A DNA stretch of 64,000 bases from Channallabes apus. Taxonomy: Eukaryota > Chordata > Actinopteri > Siluriformes > Clariidae. Every line of letters begins with the position of its first letter. The stretch's first letter is position 1. Below the pieces are notes generated by a model that worked only from the letters and a program-made list of their open reading frames with translations, was not told the origin of the DNA and did no database searches. The translations under genes and the position numbers were made by a program. This document shows, piece after piece, positions 36,106-46,610 of this stretch. The stretch lies in the NCBI GenBank assembly GCA_030522415.1, contig CM060127.1:2888422-2952421 (forward strand), given 5' to 3'.

Positions 36106-36136
<31 letters not shown>

Positions 36137-37379
36137 TACTACGAGCAGTTTGGAAACACCTGGCACTGGGACTTTTGGCCGACTCTGCATGTGTGGACAG
36201 TGAGACGGACCTGGAGGAAACCCATCAAGAACATGCAAACTCTCGACCTGCGGCGGGAATCGAACCCTGGAGGTGTGAGACCACAGTGCTAACCAGCGCC
36301 TCCTTTAAAGAATAGTTTGGATAAAAAAATAAAAAAAAAAACACTGCAATTCAAAAGAGAAAAGAGGGGTGATGAACTTAAAATGTGACTTTATTTGAGA
36401 TGGAATGTGAACAGAATTCACTTTCAATAAAAAAACAAAAAAAAACAAACAGAGAAACAACTACACAGCACATTATCTTCAACTAATTTTGAATTTATCT
36501 TCAACCAGAATGTTGATTTGAGCAGAGACAGGGCTGAGAGGCTGATGCTGGAACACACACACACACGCACACGAACACACGCGTGCGCGCTCCTCACACT
36601 CTGACCTGGAGCCCTGAAATAAAGAGTAATAAAGAAGTGAGTACCAGTGTTAAGCAGCTGCTGTCTCAATATCACACGAGTCTGCTGTTTTAAAGACTAA
36701 GATTATTGAAATTAATGAATAACGTTTATATTAATCCAGATTTCTGGTAATTGTATAATCTTATAATCTAATATTACATACAAACATCAAGTCCATTATA
36801 CAAATACATGTGCAACTGCAGAAAGAGAATTTCTCTCTTAAATACATTTCCTTTTCATTCCTGAGTGTCATTGTGCATCTTTTCTATCTACAGAAACACA
36901 CAGTCACCTTCAGAACGATCGGAAAAAGAAAAGAAACGCACGTTAAAAAACACAATGACCTTGAGCAAAAATAAGTGGTTCATTTAAACAACGAATCGTA
37001 ATCTGTTCTCAATATACAGTGTTTGCGGAACCGTTGTATAAAAACGATATCACACTCGAGGCTGTGTTTTATTGCTGAATATAGCACGGCTGTGATGCAT
37101 TCAATACAGGACTCCCTCCTGTGGTACACTGCTTCATTTTACATATATTTCTCTTGATATTATAGGGTGTAATTCAGTGTGTCTAAAAGTGGGGTCAGTT
37201 TAAATGTTTATGTTTAAATAACAGCTTCTATTTGAAAAGTTTTGTGAATTGCCTTTAGAGCTCACAGGGGTCACAGGTTAAAAACGCTGGATAAAAATCA
37301 TTATGCAGGTTTTTATTATTATTATTATTGATTTAACCTGCAACACTGCTGTACTGTGGGCCATTTTTGATTAAACCTA
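35576..37379. other. Spacer between convergent elavl3 and prkcsh
   Basis: No gene seen. Contains a short GT/GC run (35,730-35,756), the SINE at 36,016-36,303 and AT-rich DNA. Confidence 0.5.
36016..36303 (-). repeat. tRNA-derived SINE copy
   Basis: Reverse complement of the family at 23,645. The right end holds the tRNA-like head ('gaatcgaaccctggaggtgt', 'cacagtgctaaccag') and the left end the 'cttatcctgtacagggtcg' tail. A CA tract has grown in the middle (36,108-36,133). Confidence 0.7.
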
Positions 37380-38988
37380 CAGTGGTGTGAAAAACTATTT
37401 GCCCCCTTCCTGATTTCTTATTCTTTTGCATGTTTGTCACACTTAAATGTTTCTGCTCATCAAAAACCGTTAACTATTAGTCAAAGATAACATAATTGAA
37501 AACAAAATGCAGTTTTTAAATGAAGGTTTACGTTATTAAGGGAGAAAAAAAACTCCAAATCTACATGGCCCTGTGTGAAAAACTGATTGCCCCTCTTGTT
37601 AAAAAATAACTTAACTGTGGTTTATCACACCTGAGTTCAATTTCTGTAGTCACCCCCAGGCCTGATTACTGCCACACCTGTTTCAATCAAGAAATCACTT
37701 AAATAGGAGCTACCTGACACAGAGAAGTAGACCAAAAGCACCTCAAAAGCTAGACATCATGCCAAGATCCAAAGAAATTCAGGAACAAATGAGAACAAAA
37801 GTAATTGAGATCTATCAGTCTGGTAAAGGTTATAAAGCCATTTCTAAAGCTTTGGGACTCCAGCGAACCACAGTGAGAGCCATTATCCACAAATGGCAAA
37901 AACATGGAACAGTGGTGAACCTTCCCAGGAGTGGCCGGGCCGACCAAAATTACCCCAAGAGCGCAGAGACGACTCATCCGAGAGGCCACAAAAGACCCCA
38001 GGACAACATCTAAAGAACTGCAGGCCTCACTTGCCTCAATTAAGGTCAGTGTTCACGACTCCACCATAAGAAAGAGACTGGGCAAAAACGGCCTGCATGG
38101 CAGATTTCCAAGGCGCAAACCACTTTTAAGCAAAAAGAACATTAAGGCTCGTCTCAATTTTGCTAAAAAACATCTCAATGATTGGCAAGACTTTTGGGAA
38201 AATACCTTGACAAAAGTTGAACTTTTTGGAAGGTGCGTGTCCCGTTACATCTGGCGTAAAAGTAACACAGCATTTCAGAAAAAGAACATCATACCAACAG
38301 TAAAATATGGTGGTGGTAGTGTGATGGTCTGGGGTTGTTTTGCTGCTTCAGGACCTGGAAGGCTTGCTGTGATAGATGGAACCATGAATTCTACTGTCTA
38401 CCAAAAAATCCTGAAGGAGAATGTCCGGCCATCTGTTCGTCAACTCAAGCTGAAGTGATCTTGGGTGCTGCAGCAGGACAATGACCCAAAACACACCAGC
38501 AAATCCACCTCTGAATGGCTGAAGAAAAACAAAATGAAGACTTTGGAGTGGCCTAGTCAAAGTCCTGACCTGAATCCTATTGAGATGTTGTGGCATGACC
38601 TTAAAAAGGCGGTTCATGCTAGAAAACCCTCAAATAAAGCTGAATTACAACAATTCTGCAAAGATGAGTGGGCCAAAATTCCTCCAGAGCGCTGTAAAAG
38701 ACTCGTTGCAAGTTATCGCAAACTCTTGATTGCAGTTATTGCTGCTAAGGGTGGCCCAAGCAGTTATTAGGTTCAGGGGGCAATTACTTTTTCACACAGG
38801 GCCATGTAGGTTTGGATTTTTTTTCTCCCTAAATAATAAAACCCCTTATTTAAAAACTGCATTGTGTGTTTACTTGTGTTATCTTTGACTAATAGTTAAA
38901 TGTGTTTGATGATCAGAAACATTTTGTGTGACAAACATGCAAAAGAATAAGAAATCAGGAGGGGGGCAAATAGTTTTTCACACCACTG
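37380..38988 (+). mobile_element. Tc1-like DNA transposon, near full length
   Basis: A 1,609-bp element flanked by TA on both sides (37,378-37,379 and 38,989-38,990). The ends are inverted repeats of about 200 bp starting CAGTGGTGTGAAAAACTATT, with few differences between arms. It encloses a broken transposase gene. It sits in the spacer between elavl3 and prkcsh. Confidence 0.93.
37759..38770 (+). pseudogene. Tc1-like transposase, inactivated
   Basis: DD34E-type transposase of about 340 residues, which in intact form cuts and reinserts the element at TA. The start MPRSKEIQEQMRTK and the helix-turn-helix (YKAISKALGLQRTTVRAIIHK) are followed by a frameshift near 37,935-37,950. The second frame carries KDPRTTSKELQASLASI onward, and a TGA at 38,457-38,459 ends it before [10 protein letters not shown]. 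The third catalytic region, [11 protein letters not shown], is present. The stretch WENTLTKVELFG lacks the usual WSDET segment, so the first catalytic Asp is deleted. Three independent defects make it non-functional. Confidence 0.93.
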
Positions 38989-39366
38989 TACATATTGTGT
39001 TACATATCGCATCAGAGTGTAGAAATAGCTTGAAGTTTCTAAACACTCGTCCAAATGTAATGCTTCTATACACACACACACACATATACCCCGATTCTGA
39101 TAAACTTTTTCCTACACAAACAAATTATTTCCGCCTCAGACGAAGGGGCTGAGAATCGGTTTTCACTCTGTGTACCACTGCAGGTCTCACACTGACCTTC
39201 CTCTCCTGCAGAACTCTTCTACTCTTCTGGCATCCATCTCATCTCCCTGCGTTTTTCTTTTTTAAAACACTACTGCTAATTTGTAAGCGTTGTGAATCAG
39301 CCCTCTGGTGTGGACAGATCAGTGTTGGTTCACTGGTATTGAACTCACTGCTGAAGACGCAGGGGA

Positions 39367-39504
39367 CTAGAACTCATCATGACCATGGTCGGCGACGGCC
39401 GGCTCCTGGCACACGGCGGGCGTGATGAACTCCATCAGGTACTCACAGCGGCTCGGTTCCGAGGTGGTTGTGACCGTGGTCTCTTTCCCACAGGTCATCT
39501 TTAC
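39367..39504 (-). CDS. prkcsh: prkcsh coding exon 16 (last), C-terminal HDEF
   Basis: Encodes [20 protein letters not shown], then [12 protein letters not shown] and a tail ending DHGHDEF before TAG (39,367-39,369). The MRH cysteines are present. The expected ER-retrieval HDEL appears as HDEF. No canonical AATAAA is visible in the next 250 bp downstream. Confidence 0.94.
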   Translation of the reverse strand, partial: VKMTCGKETTVTTTSEPSRCEYLMEFITPAVCQEPAVADHGHDEF

Positions 39505-42500
39505 CTAAATTAGAAATTTCAATGAAACACACAGACAACAGTGTAAGATGTCCCAGAGATAGAAAAACATGCAGATACGCAGGATTAACACATGAATAGT
39601 TTAATAAATAGTATTTGAGCTGGAACATTTTTTAAATCTTGGTTTAAATGAGCAGAAATGCAGATGCAACCATATTGTCTTCACTGATTATTGGAGTTCA
39701 CTAACACATCAATCTTAGCAATCAAGCATCACAGATCCTCCACCGTATGTTACAGCACCATTCAGTAGGTTTTAACCTTCTACAGGTCGTCCCGATTTAC
39801 AAACGAGTAACGTTCCGGGAGCGTGTTCATAAGTCCAATTTGTTCTTACAATAAGTCCAACAAAGTAGGTCTTTTACACCTTTGACAAATATACAGGTCC
39901 TTCTCAAAAAATTAGCATATTGTGATAAAGTTCATTATTTTCTGTAATGTACTGATAAACATTAGACTTTCATATATTTTAGATTCATTACACACAAACT
40001 GAAGTAGTTCAAGCCTTTTATTGTTTTAATATTGATGATTGTGGCATACAGCTCATGAAAACCCAAAATCCCTATCTCAAAAAATTAGCATATCATGAAA
40101 AGGTTCTCTAAACGAGCTATTAACCTAATCATCTGAATCAACTAATTAACTCTAAACGCCTGCAAAAGATTCCTGAGGCTTTTAAAAACTCCCAGCCTGG
40201 TTCATTACTCAAAACCGCAATCATGGGTAAGACTGCCGACCTGACTGCTGTCCAGAAGGCCATCATTGACACCCTCAAGCAAGAGGGTAAGACACAGAAA
40301 GACATTTCTGAACGAATAGGCTGTTCCCAGAGTGCTGTATCAAGGCACCTCAGTGGGAAGTCTGTGGGAAGGAAAAAGTGTGGCAGAAAACGCTGCACAA
40401 CGAGAAGAGGTGACCGGGCCCTGAGGAAGATTGTGGAGAAGGACCGATTCCAGACCTTGGGGGACCTGCGGAAGCAGTGGACTGAGTCTGGAGTAGAAAC
40501 ATCCAGAGCCACCGTGTACAGGCGTGTGCAGGAAATGGGCTACAGGTCGCACATTTTGCATGTCATTCGGAAATCAAGGTGCCAGAGTCTGGAGGAAGAC
40601 TGGGGAGAGGGAAATGCCAAAATGCCTGAAGTCCAGTGTCAAGTACCCACAGTCAGTGATGGTCTGGGGTGCCATGTCAGCTGCTGGTGTTGGTCCACTG
40701 TGTTTTATCAAGGGCAGGGTCAATGCAGCTAGCTATCAGGAGATTTTGGAGCACTTCATGCTTCCATCTGCTGAAAAGCTTTATGGAGATGAAGATTTCA
40801 TTTTTCAGCACGACCTGGTACCTGCTCACAGTGCCAAAACCACTGGTAAATGGTTTACTGACCATGGTATTACTGTGCTCAATTGGCCTGCCAACTCTCC
40901 TGACCTGAACCCCATAGAGAATCTGTGGGATATTGTGAAGAGAAAGTTGAGAGACACAAGACACAAGAATCTGCAGAAGGATTCCCGACCAAGTATTGAG
41001 TGCAGAACTGAACATAATTATTTGAAGGTTGACTTTTTTTTGTATTAAAAACACTTTTCTTTTATTGGTCGGATGAAATATGCTAATTTTTTGAGATAGG
41101 GATTTTGGGTTTTCATGAGCTGTATGCCACAATCATCAATATTAAAACAATAAAAGGCTTGAACTACTTCAGTTTGTGTGTAATGAATCTAAAATATATG
41201 AAAGTCTAATGTTTATCAGTACATTACAGAAAATAATGAACTTTATCACAATATGCTAATTTTTTGAGAAGGACCTGTACATAAAGCATAGCAATCCACT
41301 TGACTGAATCTCTGTTCCCTTTACCCACACTGCCTCATGTGGCCAAAAATCGTAATCGTGCCTAAGAAAATTAATCTCTCACAGTGCAATGTCTCTGTGC
41401 CTTTAATCGCGAGGGGAATCCCGGACAGCATTTTGAGGACTGTTGAGGATTTTCTGAAATTAGGATTATTCACCATTTTATACATTCACTTACACACTGA
41501 AAATATTGTGTAGAATTGTAAATATTGATAACTGGTGCACTGCACTGTCTATTACAATACACGTGAGCTACTTTCATGATTGAACCAGTGGTCAGTTCGT
41601 ATCTGTGGAAATTCGTAACTCAGGTGCTTGTAAGTCAGGAACTACATATACTTTTTTGCAAAATTATGGTAATGGTGAAAAGCTGAAGAATTATTTCGGA
41701 TTTTTTAAGTTCTATCTCTCTCTCTTTATGTCGAGCAACACATGGCACTCCTGAGATGCCAGCGATCCTGATCCCTCTGTCCCTCCAGACCCACATCCTA
41801 GTGCCTCACTTCTGGTTGGAGTATTCGTCACATGGAGGCCCCTGACTCCTTATGAGGAGCGCCCCACATGGTCTGCTTGCTGAGGACAGGTCTACTCAAC
41901 GACCACGAAGATGCCCTGTACTCAGCTGATGCAGACAGCTCTTCTCTGATGACTTACGACTTCTTCGTCTTTCGGCTGTTCCCTTTCAGGGGTCGCCACA
42001 GCGAATCATCTGCCTCCATCTAACCCTATCCTCTGCATCCTCTTCTCTCACACCAACTAACTTCATGTCCTCTCTCACTGCATCCATAAATCTCCTCTTT
42101 GGTCTTCCTCTAGACCTCCTGCCTGGTAGTTCCAACCTCAGCATCCTTCTACCGATATATTCACCATCTCTCCTCTGAACATGTCCAAACCACCTCAATC
42201 TGGCCTCTCTGACTTTATCTCCAAAACATCTCACATGGGTTGTCCCTCTGATGAACTCATTCTTGATCCTATCCATCCTTGTCACTCCCAAAGAGAACCT
42301 CAACATCTTCAGCTCTGCTACCTCTAGCTCTGCCTCCTGTCTTTTCTTCAGTGCCACTGTCTCTAAGCCGTAGAGCATCGCTGGTCTCACCACTGTCCTG
42401 TACACCTTTCCTTTCATTCTCGCTGATTCTCTTTTATCGCACAGCACACCTGACACTTTTCTCCACCCATTCCAACCTGCCTGTACTCGTCTCTTCACCT

Positions 42501-45500
42501 CCTTTGAACACTCTCCGTCGCTCTCGACAGTTGACCCCAAGTACTTAAAATCCTGCACCTTCTTTACCTCTGCTCCCTGTAGCCTCACTGTTCCTCTTGG
42601 GTTCCTCTCATTCACACACATGTATTCCGTCTTGCTGCGGCTAACCTTCATTCCTCTGCTTTCCAGAGCGTACCTCCACCTCTCCAAATTTTCTTCCACC
42701 TGTTCCCTGCTCTCGCTACAAAGCACAATGTCATCTGCAAACATCATAGTCCATGGAGACTCCTGTCTAACTTCATCTGTCATCCTGTCCATCACTAGAG
42801 CAAACAAAAAGGGGCTTAGAGCCGATCCTTGATGCAGACCCACCTCCACCTTGAACTCTTCTGTCACACCTACAGCACATCTTACCACTGTCTTAGCGCC
42901 CTCATACATGTCCTGCACCACTCTAACATACTTCTCTGCTACTCCAGACTTCCTCATACAACAGAACAGCTCCTCTCTTAGCACCCTGTCGTATGCTTTC
43001 TCTAAAAATTACTTTCTCTGATGACTTACGACTGCAGTTGCTCAACAGTTTTCTACTCCATTCTCAAACATATGTAAGTGAGTTTATACTAATTTAAACA
43101 CATTCCCTGTTTTACTGAACTTTCAGCCTCACAGCACACGGTATGACCCAAATAAGGATGGGTTCCCTGTTGAGTCTGGTTCCTCTCAAGGTATCTTCCT
43201 CGTCATCTCTGGAGGATTTTTCCTTGTCAACGCTTGCTCATCGAATTGAATTCTACTTTTTCTACACAGAACTTGATCGCGCAACAGTTCTCCTTCTTCC
43301 AGCACAGCAGAGTATGAAAGTCTAAAGTAAAGAGACGTTCTCATTGGAGTTTACTGATCAGGACCCTCAATACTCAGCACCTCATATAATGTCACTGACT
43401 GAGACGTACTGAGACACTGTGTTAATTAGAAAGCAACACAGCAGTGGAACAGAAACAATGCCTTACTGTGGTGGACCTGTTTGGTCCCTGCCAGCACCCT
43501 GTGCCATGCTCATACTTCATCATGAGGTACTTATTGTCCTCAGGCCCTGCCCAGGTTCCCCATGTCCTACACACACACACACACAAATGAGAATGATTAC
43601 AATAACCATTTCCTTAAAACAGATCCGTAAATCAGCTGGAGACGCTCTTACCCGAGATTAGTCTCTGAGCCTCCGTACTTAGGCTTCTGGGAAACGCGGT
43701 TAAACGGACAGAGTCTGTAGATATATCTGTAACCAGAATGAGGAATATTAGCAAAGCTGCTCCATCTAAATGTAATTTTTTTTTGTATCAGAAACACTTA
43801 AATCAAAATCAAACAAAACAATACAGTTCCATAACCTTGATATGTAACATGTTTTAGAAACACTTTATATACAATTTATACCACAAGTATACCAAGAGAG
43901 TTAATAATAACGAGGACACGACATTCTGCTACTGTGTCTCTGTCGTGTGGTTTCTGGTTCACTTACTCGCTAGTGCTGAGCTCGTAGCACTGGCTGTAAA
44001 GATAAGCGAATTCAGAGCTGGGCCCAAAGTCAAAGGAGAGCTCCTTCTCAATGTTCCTGCAGATTTTAAGCAAACAAGTTTAAAGATCCCAAGTCAAAAC
44101 ACTGTGCACTAAAACTTTCATAAACAGACCGACGTGTAACTGCACTGACTTGATCTGATCTTCCACTTCACGCATGGCTCGCTCCGATTCTTCGAAGCTA
44201 TCTCTGGTTCTCTGAGCGGCTGCGGGTCAGAGAAGAACGTCATGAAACTTGTCACGGAAATGAACTGATGAGGTGACAACATACCGGTGTGTTAGTGAGA
44301 AAAGTCCTACTGACCGTCAATCAACGCCTGAGTCTCTGCATCATAAGGTGGCATGGTGTCTTCTTCCTCTGTCTTCTCTGGAGTCTTGACGCTGGAAGGA
44401 GCCTGAGAAGAATAAATAAATAAATAAATAAAATGGCAAAAAATAAATAAATAAAAAAATAAAAAGTGAGAATTTTGGGCCAGTTCACAGGTAGATCTAC
44501 TTCTCACCTTATCGATATCTTCTTCTGGGTAATCATCATCCTCATCGGTGTCCTCGTCGTCATCATCAGGAACCTCGTCGTCATCGGGGTATGGCTCAGG
44601 CTCGTTGTCCACGACGGGTTCTTTGCTCACTTCTGTGGGCGTTTCCACTGGTGCTGGCTCCTTAGGCTGAGACTGCAACAAATCAGTTCAACGTGAAAAA
44701 GTTTAGACCATGTAGACATAAACACTACTTTATTTCCTACAGCACTTATCCTATACAGGGTCGAGCGAGACCTGGAGCATATCCCAGTGAACTCGTGGCC
44801 AATCCATTACAGGGCAAACAAGCAAACACACACTACAGGCAATTTGGGAACGTCAGTTAGCCTAATCTGCATGTTTTTGGACTGTGGGAGGAGCCTGGAG
44901 TATCGAACCCTTGACCCTGGAGGTTGCAAGACCACAGTACTAACCACTACGCCACTGTGCTCTCCTATAGACCTAAACATATTTTCCTTCAAAAGAAATT
45001 ATGTTCAAAATCATAAGAACTAAATATAAATTTCTCCAAAAATATGATTCAGCAACAGGTCCTTTCATACCAAATCTGTTTCATAATTGGTGGGAACAAA
45101 CATTTTAACTAATCTACATATATCACAAAAAACATTTAGTGACTGTGTATATTAGTACACTATGAAAACCACTAGTAGTTAGGCAGACTAATAAATAAAA
45201 ACATTAATAAAAATAAAAAAATCATCAGTTGGCTAGAAGAGCATAAAGGTCATGTGACCTGATGAGTCCAGATTGAGCCTATTCCAGAGCGGTGGGCGTG
45301 TCAGGGTTCGAAGGGAAGCGCAGGAAGCGGTTTTATGGAGCAGTTCAACGCTCAACACTAATATAAACTCTCATCCAGAAGTTAATGTAAAAATGAACAG
45401 AAATAAATCAAGGTTGTCACAACAATGCTGTGGTAAATGTGCTAAAGGCTAAAGAAAATGAAATTTTAGAGTCTGTGACTTTTGGGCTGGGCGGTGTGCT

Positions 45501-46183
45501 ATAATATTACAGTTAAACTGCATCGAATATTATGCGTCCTTGCAGCGCTGATCTTTGCAACGGCCTGTGATCTTTCACACTGAGCTGATGAACAATGTTG
45601 GAAATAATTGAACACCAGAGATGTCCTGATTGAGTAATGGAAGGAACATTCAACCGTATGAAAAAAAATTATATACTGTACATTAGGGCTGCACGATATT
45701 AGGAAAATATGCGATATGTTGTTGAATACTGCAATAACGATATTTCTTGCGATATAACATTTCCCTAGAGAAATGCATTTTTTTATTATTATTATTGCCT
45801 ATTATTTATTTATATGTAATGATGATACTAAAATAAACAGGTAATAGATATTCGTCTGATGTAATTAAATCTAATTCAGGCTAAAAAGAAACTATATGTC
45901 AAGGAAGTTGCAAATATTTAGACTTCAAAACACTATGAATGACTTAAACCCCTCAGCAGATATTCTGACTTCTGGTTTGCTGTTACTATAAACCTGCCAA
46001 CACAATATGAATTACTTTCAAACATTACTGTTTATTTACATGTAACCGTGTAACACTCATCAATAGTGTCTTACAACAAGAGCATCTTTTAAACTAAATA
46101 TTCTCTTTGGCTTGCCTGTTTTTTTTTATAAAAATAAATATTATTAAACAAAAATGAAATAAAAAAAAATACTATTTGTCACA

Positions 46184-46238
<55 letters not shown>

Positions 46239-46559
46239 TCAGCGACCGGCACTAGGACCCGGAAGTAATGCGGGCGTGAACCCGGAAGTATAAGAGGAGT
46301 AAACAAGCCATTGCATAGAGCTTAGTCACTGTGTTCGCCATGTCGGTTCAGATTGTTTACTTTCTGATTCGAGTGTGTGTTTATAGGACGCGGGTTAAAT
46401 GTGTGTTTTTCTCTTGCTCCCCTTCTGTGAGAATCCTGCCTACTCGCTTGCTTTGGGTTTACCGTCTATAAAGGGCTAACGGCTAATGGCGGCTAACGGC
46501 TAATCGCTAAGTCTTCTGATCATCCGGGGTTAGTTCGCGACAGAATGAAGTATAAAGAT

Positions 46560-46610
<51 letters not shown>

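Larger units (their letters stand above)
41712..43255 (+). repeat. LINE 3'-tail repeat split by an RTE insertion
   Basis: The left part (41,712-41,961: 'ttatgtcgagcaacacatgg', 'tcctgagatgccagcgatcc') and right part (43,014-43,255: 'gatgggttccctgttgagtc' and a GAATT end) together form one copy of the tail repeat seen at 60,285-60,948. The RTE LINE lies exactly between them. Confidence 0.75.
39505..43466 (-). other. prkcsh: prkcsh intron 15
   Basis: A 4.0-kb intron made largely of insertions: a Tc1-like element (39,894-41,277) and a LINE-tail repeat (41,712-43,255) that is itself split by an RTE LINE. The exon-flanking parts hold nothing recognisable. Confidence 0.8.

Noticed and set aside
42279..42832. 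Plus-strand frames opposite the RTE polymerase
   Set aside because: They are complements of the minus-strand reverse transcriptase, which carries the real motifs.
46182..46238. CRISPR-like or satellite array
   Set aside because: It is a plain ACGC tetranucleotide microsatellite without spacers.
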